DNA of 64,000 nucleotides. Origin: CAVQBP01 sp963848195. GTDB taxonomy: Bacteria > Bacteroidota > Ignavibacteria > Ignavibacteriales > Ignavibacteriaceae. Positions 46,513 through 56,013 of the stretch are shown piece by piece (the first letter of the stretch is position 1; the number at the start of each line of letters is the position of its first letter). Location: assembly GCA_963848195.1 (NCBI GenBank), contig CAWKCY010000002.1, positions 100,684 to 164,683 on the forward strand, given 5' to 3'. The notes below the pieces were generated by a model. It saw nothing but the letters and a program-made list of their open reading frames with translations. It ran no database searches and was not told the origin of the DNA. Made by a program: the position numbers and the translations under genes.

Positions 46513-48800
46513 TATTAATTCTTTTCTTTTTTACAGCTTTCAATAGTATAGGATTATCACAGTCCCCGCATGGAAAGAATTTTGATATTGATTGTTCAAA
46601 TTGTCATGATGCTGCAAGCTGGAAGGTCATTTCTTCAAGAATATTGTTTAATCACGATACTACAGGATTTAAATTAACCGGGCAGCATAAATCAGTTGAT
46701 TGTAAATCGTGCCACTCAAGTTTAGTTTTTTCAGAAGTTAAAAAAGATTGTTTCTCCTGTCATAAAGATATACATCAGAATAGTGTTGGTTTCGATTGCG
46801 AAAGATGTCATAATACAAATTCATGGGTTATACCCCATATTAATGAGATACATAGAATGAGCCGGTTCCCGTTAATTGGTGCTCATCAGGCTGCAGATTG
46901 CGCCCAGTGCCATAGCGGATATTCAAATCTAAATTTTAATCCGGTTGGAGTTTTGTGTATTGACTGCCACCGGGCGGATTTTAATAATACCGCATCTCCA
47001 AATCATCTGTCTGCAGGTTTTTCGACAGAATGCCAGGAATGCCATAATATTTCAAGTATAACCTGGTCTACAATAAAAGTAAATCACGATTTTTTCCCAT
47101 TGACCGGGGGACATAAAATTGATAACTGCTTTTCCTGCCATTCGAGGAATACATACAATGGATTATCACCTGACTGCATTTCATGTCATACAGGCAATTA
47201 TACTAATGCTGTTCCAAATCATTCCGCTGCCGGAATTTCAACTGAATGCAGGACCTGTCATAATATCAATACATGGAATCCATCTGATTTTAAACATATT
47301 ACTTCGGGATTTGAACTAACGGGACAACATGCAGTTTTGGAATGCTCTACCTGCCATAAAGGTACAACTTCAGGATTAAACGTTAATTGTGTGAGCTGTC
47401 ATCAGGCTGATTATAATAATGCACCTAACCATCAGGCGCAAAAGTATCCGGTAACCTGCGAAATGTGTCATACAACTTCTGCATGGATACCTTCAAACTT
47501 TAATCATCAGACAACTAATTTCCCATTGACGGGAGCGCATACAACGGTACAATGCTCCTCATGCCATACAAATGGATTTACAGGGACTCCTTCAGCATGT
47601 ATTTCCTGCCATCAAAATGACTATAATAATACTACTGATCCAAATCATCAGCAGGCTGGATTTTCAACCGAGTGCCAAACATGCCACGGGACAAAATCAT
47701 GGGGTGATGCATCTTTTGATCACTCAACAACAGGATTTCAGCTTTTAGGGAAGCATGCTACAGTGAGCTGTCAATCGTGCCATACAACGGGATACACAAA
47801 TACCCCGATGCAATGTTATGCCTGTCATGCAAACAGTTATAATAGTGCAGTTCCGAGTCATACAGCAGCCGGAATATCAACTGAATGCGAAACATGTCAT
47901 AACCCTGACGCCTGGAAGCCTTCTGATTTTAAACATATAAGTACAGGGTTTGATTTAACAGGTCAGCATGCAGTTTTGGAGTGTTCTGCCTGCCATAAAG
48001 GTACAACTTCGGGATTAAATGTTAATTGTGTAAGCTGTCATCAAGCTGATTATAATAATGCACCTAACCATCAGTCCCAAAAATATCCGGTAACCTGCGA
48101 GATGTGTCATACGACTTCAGCGTGGATACCCTCTAACTTTAATCATCAGACAACAAGTTTCCCGTTGACCGGAGCACATACAACTGTACAATGCTCATCA
48201 TGCCATACAAATGGATTCACAGGAACTCCAACAGCATGTGTTTCATGCCATCAAAATGATTATAACAATACAACAGATCCTAACCATCAGCAGGCGGGAT
48301 TTTCAACCGAATGCCAGACATGCCATAATACTACATCATGGGGTGATGCAGTATTTGATCATTCAACGACAGGATTCCAGCTGCTGGGAAAACATGCGGC
48401 AGCAACATGTCAATCATGTCATACAAATGGTTATACCAATACTCCAACGGATTGTTATAGCTGTCATAAAACAAATTATGATAACACCAGCAACCCTAAT
48501 CATAGTGCCGCCGGATTCCCTGTATCTTGCGGACAATGCCATAATACCAATAACTGGAATGATGCAACGTTTGATCATGACGGGCAGTTTTTCCCCATTT
48601 ATTCCGGAAGTCATAATGGAAGGTGGAATACATGCGCAGATTGTCACACAAATTCAAATAATTATATGATATTTGAGTGCATAAACTGTCATGAACATAA
48701 TAAAACTGATACGGATCGTCATCATACAGAGGTAAGAAATTATGTTTATTCCAGTGATGCATGTTATAGCTGTCATCCCAAAGGCAGAGGAGGAGATTAA
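46491..48800 (+). CDS. Giant multihaem c-type cytochrome with 31 CxxCH motifs
   Basis: A 769-residue exported protein with a signal peptide (about 1-23, ending G-L-S-Q). I count 31 CxxCH motifs. The centre is a 213-residue unit with nine motifs, present twice in tandem and nearly identical (begins A-A-G-I-S-T-E-C). Between sites the pattern F-x-H-x-T-T-x-F-x-L-x-G-x-H recurs. No lipoprotein cysteine and no T9SS domain are seen. As the largest haem carrier next to two outer-membrane barrels, it is the best candidate for the outer-surface or trans-outer-membrane wire. Substrate unknown (metal oxide, mineral or partner cell). Confidence 0.93.
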   Translation: MRSLSFIILILFFFTAFNSIGLSQSPHGKNFDIDCSNCHDAASWKVISSRILFNHDTTGFKLTGQHKSVDCKSCHSSLVFSEVKKDCFSCHKDIHQNSVGFDCERCHNTNSWVIPHINEIHRMSRFPLIGAHQAADCAQCHSGYSNLNFNPVGVLCIDCHRADFNNTASPNHLSAGFSTECQECHNISSITWSTIKVNHDFFPLTGGHKIDNCFSCHSRNTYNGLSPDCISCHTGNYTNAVPNHSAAGISTECRTCHNINTWNPSDFKHITSGFELTGQHAVLECSTCHKGTTSGLNVNCVSCHQADYNNAPNHQAQKYPVTCEMCHTTSAWIPSNFNHQTTNFPLTGAHTTVQCSSCHTNGFTGTPSACISCHQNDYNNTTDPNHQQAGFSTECQTCHGTKSWGDASFDHSTTGFQLLGKHATVSCQSCHTTGYTNTPMQCYACHANSYNSAVPSHTAAGISTECETCHNPDAWKPSDFKHISTGFDLTGQHAVLECSACHKGTTSGLNVNCVSCHQADYNNAPNHQSQKYPVTCEMCHTTSAWIPSNFNHQTTSFPLTGAHTTVQCSSCHTNGFTGTPTACVSCHQNDYNNTTDPNHQQAGFSTECQTCHNTTSWGDAVFDHSTTGFQLLGKHAAATCQSCHTNGYTNTPTDCYSCHKTNYDNTSNPNHSAAGFPVSCGQCHNTNNWNDATFDHDGQFFPIYSGSHNGRWNTCADCHTNSNNYMIFECINCHEHNKTDTDRHHTEVRNYVYSSDACYSCHPKGRGGD
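47231..48508 (+). repeat. 639-bp tandem duplication inside the 31-haem cytochrome gene
   Basis: Unit 1 (47231-47869) and unit 2 (47870-48508) are offset by exactly 639 bp, 213 codons, and are highly similar at the DNA level, with mostly synonymous differences. Each encodes nine CxxCH motifs. Anchors checked: CGGAATTTCAACTGAATGC against CGGAATATCAACTGAATGC, and the GCTGATTATAATAATGCACC block at the same offset. Weaker similarity extends somewhat beyond both ends. Confidence 0.9.
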
Positions 48801-48807
48801 ATAAGAT

Positions 48808-50451
48808 ATGATATGCCGGGTAAATAAATATTTCATACTCTTATTTTTTATATCATTGGTTTATAATTTAACCTATGCTCAAAACCTTATAGAAAAAAGA
48901 GGACACATAACATATATATCTTCACAAAATATTTATGTAAAATTTGATAATACTAATGGAATATTACAGAATGATACTCTGTATACGGAAATAAATAAAA
49001 AAGTTGTTCCTGCTGTTTTAGTAAAATATATTTCATCTGTATCTGTAGCAGGTGAAAGGATTGTAAAGCAGGATTTTTCATTAAATGATATACTAGTTGC
49101 TTTTGTAAAAAGTGAAAATTCAAATAGTGAGATAAAAAAGGATTCCGCAGAAAATGATAATTTGAGTTTGCCTAAAAAGAATACTGAGAGCAAAACATAT
49201 TCTTCAAATGAAATTAGAAGAAATTATAGAGTGTCCAATCCGCCGGTAAGCGGAAGGTTTTCAATTCAGTCTTATACAGGGGCGAGCAATTATATAACAG
49301 CCGGGAATTACCAAAGGTGGAGATACAACTTTTCTCTTTATGCAAATAATATTTCCGGTTCAAAATTGTCATTTTCAAATTATATGTCCTTTTCTTATAG
49401 AACAAATGAGTGGCAGGATATAAAAAATAATTTTGCAGGAAATTTAAGAGTCTATGATTTTGCCCTTAATTATCGATTCAATAAAAATACTAATATCTGG
49501 GTCGGTCGACACCTCAATTCAAAAATTACTAATATTAGCTCCATTGACGGAGCGCAATTTGAATTCAGCCCGGCAGGAACAAACTACTCATTTGGATTTG
49601 TTGCAGGTTCAAGACCAGATTTCGCAAACATGGGATTTAATATCAAGCTTTTTGAATTTGGAGGTTATATAAGCCGAATAGATACTGCTTCTTCAGGTGT
49701 TATGGAAAATTCTTTTGCGCTTATGCAGCAGACTAATGCTTTCAAAATCGATAGGAGATTTCTCTATTTTCAGCATAGTAATAATGTTATTAATAATCTC
49801 AGTCTCTTTTTATCCTCAGAAATTGATCTCTATAAAATAGAAAACGGAAAAAGTAAAAATGATTTCTCATTAACGGGTATGTATTTATCGGCAAGGTATT
49901 CACCGGTTAAAATAATTTCCTTTATCCTCTCATATGATGCAAGAAAAAACGTAATATATTATGAGACTTTTAAGACTTATATCCAGACTTTAATTGATAA
50001 TGCGGTACGACAGGGAATAAGAGGTGGAATAAGCTTACATCCGATTAATAAAATGTTTATTAATCTTAATACAGGTTATAGGTTTTCACAAGGGGATGTA
50101 AAGCCCTCCCGGAACTATAATGCATACATATCTTATTCTCAGATTCCATTTCTGGAGCTTGCGCCATCGTTCTCTTTTACTAAATTAATTACAAGTTATG
50201 TTAATGGAACAACCGCTGAAATAAGAGTTTCAAAAGATATAAGTTTTTTGAATTCCGATTTATCAATCGGATATGAAAGGGTCGACTATAGCTTCTCATA
50301 TAATACCGAAAAATTAACCCAGAATATATTCTCTGCGGATCTTTATTTCAGGATGTTAAACAAACTATACCTTAACTTTAATTATGAAGGGACTTTTCAA
50401 AAAAAATTAACTGACAACCGTATTCTTATTGGTTTAATACAAAGGTTTTAG
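48808..50451 (+). CDS. Outer-membrane beta-barrel of the cytochrome cluster
   Basis: A 547-residue protein with a signal peptide (ending L-T-Y-A-Q, residue 25), an N-terminal periplasmic domain (about 30-130) and a long C-terminal region of alternating hydrophobic strands (Y-N-F-S-L-Y-A-N, L-S-F-S-N-Y-M-S-F-S-Y, and so on). It ends in an aromatic residue (I-Q-R-F), as barrels do. It lies 8 bases after the 31-haem gene. By position it may be the porin of a porin-cytochrome conduit, analogous to MtrB/PioB but without visible homology or the CxxC motif of MtrB. Role inferred. Confidence 0.75.
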   Translation: MICRVNKYFILLFFISLVYNLTYAQNLIEKRGHITYISSQNIYVKFDNTNGILQNDTLYTEINKKVVPAVLVKYISSVSVAGERIVKQDFSLNDILVAFVKSENSNSEIKKDSAENDNLSLPKKNTESKTYSSNEIRRNYRVSNPPVSGRFSIQSYTGASNYITAGNYQRWRYNFSLYANNISGSKLSFSNYMSFSYRTNEWQDIKNNFAGNLRVYDFALNYRFNKNTNIWVGRHLNSKITNISSIDGAQFEFSPAGTNYSFGFVAGSRPDFANMGFNIKLFEFGGYISRIDTASSGVMENSFALMQQTNAFKIDRRFLYFQHSNNVINNLSLFLSSEIDLYKIENGKSKNDFSLTGMYLSARYSPVKIISFILSYDARKNVIYYETFKTYIQTLIDNAVRQGIRGGISLHPINKMFINLNTGYRFSQGDVKPSRNYNAYISYSQIPFLELAPSFSFTKLITSYVNGTTAEIRVSKDISFLNSDLSIGYERVDYSFSYNTEKLTQNIFSADLYFRMLNKLYLNFNYEGTFQKKLTDNRILIGLIQRF

Positions 50452-50499
50452 GTAATTTTCAATTATAACAAAAAGAAATCTTTGGTATAAGGAGGCTTT

Positions 50500-51729
50500 A
50501 TGAATAAAAAAGTATTCTTCATTCTCTTGTCTATTTTATTTGTCTCTTATAATATTCATTCACAGGAAATAAAAAGAACCGGCGGGTATGCCCGTATAGT
50601 TAGTCTGGGAAACAATCCTTATGTAATTGATCCTGAAGCGATCAAAGTAAATCCTGCATGGGGTCATTATTATTACGATTTTTTATGGGGGGATATAGGT
50701 TCGAATGCAGGTCCTGATTTCGGTAATGCCAGTTCAGGTCAATTCGCCGGTGTAAATTTTAGTCTAAAAAGTAATTTAACAATAGGGATAATGCTCACAA
50801 GGAATGATTTCAATACTTTTTCTATCGGTAAGCTTGATCCTTTATCCGGATACGGACCCGGTTTTAGTGTTATTCAGGCGGTTCCGGGTACAGTTCCCTT
50901 AAATAATAATGTAGAAATTTTTTCTTCTCTGCAATTTAAGGATTTAATCTTCGGTCTTGGAATAGCTCTAGCTGCATCTAAAAATAATACAAAAACTCCG
51001 AATACCGGGGAAACCGATATAAGTGCAAGTCAGTTTGGAATAAATGGGGGCATTATTGCCAACTTTACAAGGAACTTAATGCTCGACGGAGGGATCAGTT
51101 TTATATTTCCAGGTGCTAGTGCCGAACCACCGGCTCCCGCAACAAAAATAACTGCTTCCCAAACCATTATTGATATTAATGCAAGATTATTCTGGCGATA
51201 TTCTGAAAAATTAAGATTTGTTCCTGTTCTTAATTTTATTACTGCTTCCGGCAGCCAGGAAGCAAACGGGCAGTCAGGCGATCTTAATTCGTTGACTTCA
51301 ATCAGTGCTGGTTTTGGTGTTGAATATACTATAGGGGATTTCCTTTTAGTTGGGGGAGTTGGGATGAATAGCAATTCCTGGACAATACCTTCAATTCCAA
51401 CAATACAACCCGAACTTCAAAATTCATCATTTACTTTCCCGGTCTGGAATTTAGGTGCTGAATGGACATTACTGGATTGGCTTACTGCCCGTTTAGGTTA
51501 TACGGCAAGTACTAATAATAATACAACACAAACCGGACTTGGTCCTACATTAGTAAGAGAAAATACAGTTACCCAATATACCCCTGGAATGGCAACATTG
51601 GGATTAGGATTAAAATTTGGTGATTTTTCTCTTGACGGTACAATTAACCATGATGTTTTACGGCAGGGATTAGGAAATATCGGAGGCGGAAGAACATTTG
51701 CTTATATCTCGACAAGCTATGCGTTTTAA
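50500..51729 (+). CDS. Outer-membrane beta-barrel protein (PorV/FadL-like appearance)
   Basis: A 409-residue protein with a signal peptide (ending I-H-S-Q, residue 22). Glycine- and asparagine-rich alternating strands follow, and it ends A-Y-I-S-T-S-Y-A-F, a typical barrel end. The N-terminal G-G-Y-A-R-I-V-S-L-G-N-N-P-Y resembles the start of PorV/UPF0164-type barrels. A strong AAGGAGG ribosome site lies 6 bases before the ATG. It is the last gene of the cytochrome cluster; it could be a second conduit porin or an anchor for the giant cytochrome. The downstream spacer contains only repeats. Confidence 0.7.
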   Translation: MNKKVFFILLSILFVSYNIHSQEIKRTGGYARIVSLGNNPYVIDPEAIKVNPAWGHYYYDFLWGDIGSNAGPDFGNASSGQFAGVNFSLKSNLTIGIMLTRNDFNTFSIGKLDPLSGYGPGFSVIQAVPGTVPLNNNVEIFSSLQFKDLIFGLGIALAASKNNTKTPNTGETDISASQFGINGGIIANFTRNLMLDGGISFIFPGASAEPPAPATKITASQTIIDINARLFWRYSEKLRFVPVLNFITASGSQEANGQSGDLNSLTSISAGFGVEYTIGDFLLVGGVGMNSNSWTIPSIPTIQPELQNSSFTFPVWNLGAEWTLLDWLTARLGYTASTNNNTTQTGLGPTLVRENTVTQYTPGMATLGLGLKFGDFSLDGTINHDVLRQGLGNIGGGRTFAYISTSYAF

Positions 51730-51958
51730 TTGAGGTGATAACCTTACCCCCTAACCCCCTCTCCTTATAACCTATAAAGCGAGGGGGGAGTTTAAACTCA
51801 GTTCTCTAATAATTATTTATTTCACCCCTATCGGGGTTTTGGACTACTACTTTTTTATAATATCTATAATAATATCACACCTTCGGTGTTGGAACTTTCA
51901 TTCCGGTATTTAACAATCAATTGAGACTAAAACCCCTTTACATTATATTAGTGATTGA
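51730..51958. repeat. Spacer with short intergenic repeat words
   Basis: Contains ACCCCCTAACCCCCTCTCC, a CACCCCTATCGGGGTTTT hairpin and CACCTTCGGTG, all of a kind seen as dispersed intergenic repeats in related genomes (recollection). No gene is seen. Confidence 0.4.
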
Positions 51959-52091
51959 AGTTAGACAAAAATCTATATTGAAAGATGACATCTTTATTGG
52001 AAGATAAAGACTTAGTTTGAAATTTACATTTATTTAAAAAATGAGAAATAATTTCTCTTAGAAAAGATGTCATCTTTATGTTCGTATAACT
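51959..52091. repeat. MITE-like inverted-repeat element, copy e (opposite orientation)
   Basis: Left end AGTTAGACAAAAATC corresponds to the right end of the other copies; palindromes are at 51981-51995 and 52063-52077. So this copy is inverted relative to a-d. It sits immediately upstream of surE. Confidence 0.85.
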
Positions 52092-52114
52092 TTCAATATT
52101 AAATAAGGAAGAAC

Positions 52115-52894
52115 TTGAAAATATTAGTCTGCAATGATGATGGGATAGATTCTCCAGGAATTTGGGCTTTAGCAGAAATCCTAAAAGAAATTTCAGAGGT
52201 TACCGTAGTTGCACCACGTAAAGAACAAAGTGCTGTGGGGCATGGAATAACTATGCAGACACCTTTGCGGGTAATAGAATATAGTAAGAATGGAAAATTC
52301 TTCGGCTATGCTGTGGAAGGTACACCGGCTGATTGTGTGAAAATGGGAGTGAGGAACATAATGAAAGAGCCCCCTGATCTTGTAATATCAGGAATAAATC
52401 ACGGCTCTAACACTGCAATAAATATAATATATTCAGGTACAGTTTCGGCTGCCAGGGAAGCTGCAATTATGGATATTCCGTCAATTGCTATATCCGTTAC
52501 AAATCATGCAGCAACAGAATTTTCCTTAGCAGCAAAGGTTGCAAAAAAACTCGCTTTGGAAATCGTTGATAAAGATTTACCGGTAGGTACTTTGCTGAAC
52601 GTAAATGTTCCCGATGTATCCGAAGATCAGATTGCAGGTGTGCACCTAACCAGGCAGGGGAAATCGAAATGGGATGATATTTATGAAAAACGTACCGATC
52701 CATACGGAAGGAGTTATTACTGGCTAACCGGAAATCTGCTTGAAGTCGATACCGAAATCGAAACCGACCAGGCAGCTATTAAAAAAAATTATATTTCTAT
52801 TACACCAATTCACTTTGATTTAACAGATTACGATACATTCGAAAGAATGAAAAAATGGAAGATAGAGAGGCTATTAAATGGGAAAAGAGATTGA
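52115..52894 (+). CDS. surE: 5'/3'-nucleotidase SurE
   Basis: Cytoplasmic metal-dependent phosphatase acting on nucleoside monophosphates, 259 residues. Motifs: N-D-D-G-I-D-S-P-G (residues 6-14, metal site), V-A-P-R-K-E-Q-S-A-V-G-H (about 34), G-T-P-A-D-C-V (about 71) and S-G-I-N-H-G-S-N (about 93). The start is TTG, preceded by AAGGAAG; no closer ATG exists. It overlaps the PhzF-like gene by 17 bases. Confidence 0.95.
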   Translation: MKILVCNDDGIDSPGIWALAEILKEISEVTVVAPRKEQSAVGHGITMQTPLRVIEYSKNGKFFGYAVEGTPADCVKMGVRNIMKEPPDLVISGINHGSNTAINIIYSGTVSAAREAAIMDIPSIAISVTNHAATEFSLAAKVAKKLALEIVDKDLPVGTLLNVNVPDVSEDQIAGVHLTRQGKSKWDDIYEKRTDPYGRSYYWLTGNLLEVDTEIETDQAAIKKNYISITPIHFDLTDYDTFERMKKWKIERLLNGKRD

Positions 52895-53771
52895 GATTTA
52901 TCAAATAGATGCTTTTACTAGCAAACCCTTTAAAGGAAATTCCGCAGGGGTTACTTTCGGAGATAATTTAACCGATCAGGAAATGCAGGAAATTGCCAAA
53001 GAAATGAATGTAGCTGAAACCGCTTTTCTTTCAAAGCCTGACCGCTCTTCGGTTGAATCTGATAAAGCGGATTATAATTTAAGATGGTTTACTCCTGCAA
53101 CCGAAGTAGAGCTTTGCGGGCACGCTACCATTGCCTCACTTCATTTTTTAAAAGAAAAAAATTTACTGAAAAATAATGCCTCCGTGAAAATGAAAACACG
53201 CTATTCCGGCATTCTAAATTGCAAAGCTGAGGAGGGATATTATTTTATGCAGATACCTATCTATTCACTTAAAGAATTTGAAGGTGATAAAGAAGAAATA
53301 ACTCAGGCTTTAAATATTGAAAACAGCTCTCTGGATAAAAATATCCCCTTCATAATTCTTGAAAACGGTTATTTATATATTTATATCAAAGATTTATCAT
53401 CTCTCCACAATCTCCAGCCCGATTTTAAGGCATTAAAAGATATTACAAAAGCAAAAAATGAGTTTACAGCTGTAGTCGTCTATACTTTAGAGACAGTTGA
53501 TAAAGAAAGCTTTGCCCACAGCCGCTTTTTTGCTCCCTATTATGGGATAGATGAAGACCCTGTAACAGGTTCAGCCAATGGTCCTTTTCTTCTTGTATTA
53601 AAAAAATTAAATTTTATTAAGGATACGGGTAATGAGATTAATCTGAAATTTGAGCAGGGAGATGTTCTGAACAGGCAGGGGAGAGTGCAGGTCAGATATA
53701 ACCGGAATAATAAAGAATTATATATATCGGGAGAGGCGGTAACAGTACTGAAGGGAGCTTTAAACTTTTAA
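52878..53771 (+). CDS. PhzF-family isomerase/epimerase
   Basis: A 297-residue protein of the phenazine-biosynthesis-like family, with a two-domain fold related to DapF. Visible: Y-Q-I-D-A-F-T-S-K-P-F-K-G-N-S-A (about 8-23), the catalytic Glu in N-V-A-E-T-A-F (about 46), R-W-F-T-P-A-T-E-V-E-L-C-G-H-A-T and D-E-D-P-V-T-G-S-A. The true substrate of most members is unknown, and no phenazine genes are nearby. It is coupled to surE upstream and shares a base with the VWA gene downstream. Confidence 0.88.
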   Translation: MGKEIEIYQIDAFTSKPFKGNSAGVTFGDNLTDQEMQEIAKEMNVAETAFLSKPDRSSVESDKADYNLRWFTPATEVELCGHATIASLHFLKEKNLLKNNASVKMKTRYSGILNCKAEEGYYFMQIPIYSLKEFEGDKEEITQALNIENSSLDKNIPFIILENGYLYIYIKDLSSLHNLQPDFKALKDITKAKNEFTAVVVYTLETVDKESFAHSRFFAPYYGIDEDPVTGSANGPFLLVLKKLNFIKDTGNEINLKFEQGDVLNRQGRVQVRYNRNNKELYISGEAVTVLKGALNF

Positions 53772-55932
53772 TGTTTAATTTTGAAAAGATTAGCCTTACC
53801 CTATCTTTTAATCCAATATTCTTTATAGCAGCTTTGATTCTACTTGGTGCTTATGCTGTCTATGTTTATAGATATACTGTTCCTGTAGTAAACAAATCAA
53901 AGAAAATTTTACTTGTTTCTCTCAGGACATTTGCTCTTATCATACTTTTATTTGCTATCTTCGAACCGATAGTCACATTAGCTAAAAAAGTTATTCTTGA
54001 GCCGGTAAATCTCTTTTTCGTTGATAATTCAAGATCAATTCAAATTAAAGACGGGACACACAGGGAAGAGACAACGGAAGCTTTTTAAAAGATGCCGGAG
54101 GAAACAATCTATTGTCCGGTTCGAATCTATATTCGTTTGGAAACCAGGTAAATAAAGTAAGCAACGATAGTCTTTTCAAAATAAATTTTTCGGAAGGAAG
54201 TACAAATTTTTCAGAAATATTTAGGGAAATAAAAGAAGATAAGAGTAACATCTCTTCAGTTGTCGTTATAAGTGACGGTGTAATTACCGATGGAACCAAT
54301 CCTTTATATACGGCAGAAAAGTTAAATATTCCGGTTTTTACTATTGGTGTGGGAGATACCACAAAACACAAGGATATTGAGTTAAAAAATATTTTATACA
54401 ATGAGTATATCTATGCTCAAACGCCGACAAAAATAGAAGGTACTATCTTAAATAATGGTTTCGGAGATCAAAATACTGTTGTTTCCTTTTATGAAAATGA
54501 TCAGCTTGTTGAACAGAAAAATATAAAGTTAAGTGAAGATGGGGTTCAGAATATTAATTTTGTTTATACTCCTAAGAGCGGCGGAGAAAAAAAACTGGCA
54601 ATAAATATTTCGAATTTAAAGGGTGAATTTACCGAAGCTAATAATAAAAAGGTATTTTATATAAATGTACTGAGTAATAAAATTAAAGTCCTTCTAATCA
54701 GCGGCGCTCCTTCTCCTGATCTATCTTTCATTAAAAATACTCTTATGGAAGATAAAAATCTTTCAGTAAACTCTATAACTCAAATTGGTCAAAATAATTA
54801 CCTGGAGAAAAATAATAGAGAAGCATTAATTGACAGCTCACAAATACTATTCCTGATAGGATTTCCAACCGCAGAAACCTCAAACGAATTTTTGAATAGA
54901 ATTTCCGAAGCTGTTAGTAATAAAAATAAACCTTTCTTTATTACATTATCGGGAAATACCGATTTTTCAAAACTAGACCAGCTTCAAAAAGTTCTCCCTT
55001 TTGTTTATAATAAAGCTTCTTCAGGATCCTCTTCCGGATTTAGCGAAGTGCAGCCTAATATAACTGCAGATGAATCCAATAATCCTTTAATACAAAATAA
55101 TGCACAGAATAATATAGAAGCATGGAATAATTTACCTCCTATATTCCAGCCTAATGGAGTTTATAAATCAAAACCTGAAGATGAAGTTATTTCAACTGTT
55201 AGAATCAATAATGTGCCTATTAATTTACCTTTAATTGTAACAAGGAGGTTGGGAAGCAAAAGGTCGATTGCCGTACTTGCTAAAGATATCTGGAAGTGGA
55301 AGCTTCAAACAGCAGATGAGAACCTGAACCTGTTTGATAATTTTTTATTGAATAGTGTTAAATGGCTGAATACTTCTGAAAAGCAAAAGCAGGTGACCAT
55401 TAAAACTTCAAAAAAGCTCTATTCATCGGGTGAAGATATTGATTTTACCGGTCAGGTTTATGATGAGACTTTTAATCCTGTTTCGGATGCTGAAGTTAAA
55501 GTAAAAATTAATGGTGAAAAAGATACCTATGATTTAACCTTAAATGCTGCAGGTAACGGATTATACGAAGGAACTCTGCAAATAAATAAGCCGGGAAATT
55601 ACACATATTCGGGAGAAGCATTACTGGATGAAAAAAGTATTGGAAAAGATGCCGGGAAATTTAATATTGGTGAGGTAGATATTGAAATGATAAACCCTCA
55701 AATGAATTATGAATTCTTAAATACACTAGCAAATGAAACGGGGGGAAAGTTCTTTAATTCATCAAACTATGATCAGTTATTTACTTTGTTAAAAAATATA
55801 AATAAAAAGGCATCCAAAGAGAAAACAAATGTAAGCGAGATCAGGCTCTGGTCGAATGAATGGCTAATGATTATAGCTATATTGCTATTTGGTTTGGAGT
55901 GGTTTATCAGGAAAAGATCCGGGATGCTTTAA
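53771..55932 (+). CDS. VWA-domain membrane protein, frameshifted
   Basis: Two N-terminal helices (about 14-31 and 45-70) precede a von Willebrand A domain with the MIDAS start D-N-S-R-S (D-x-S-x-S) and V-V-V-I-S-D-G-V-I-T-D-G. Beta-sandwich regions and a C-terminal helix (W-L-M-I-I-A-I-L-L-F-G) follow. The first frame stops at 54088 (T-E-A-F); adding one T in the T run at 54082-54086 gives A-F-L-K-D-A-G-G-N-N and continues to 55932, about 720 residues. This two-helix/VWA/one-helix plan is common in Bacteroidota, and its function is unknown. It overlaps the PhzF-like stop by one base. Confidence 0.78.
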
Positions 55933-56013
55933 TGATTAGTTAAATTGTTAAACTGCTAAATTGTTGAATTGCTCTATTGCTGTTCAAGAGAGCCGCACTT
56001 ACCAGGGAGTGAA

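Noticed and set aside
47231..48508. CRISPR-like repetition
   Set aside because: The repetition is a long coding tandem duplication, not short repeats with unique spacers.
48211..48669. Plus-strand frame of 152 codons
   Set aside because: Off-frame shadow of the 31-haem cytochrome; open only because of its repetitive codons.
48808..50451. MtrB/PioB homologue
   Set aside because: Position fits, but I see no MtrB-type CxxC or recognisable sequence similarity, so only a generic barrel is claimed.
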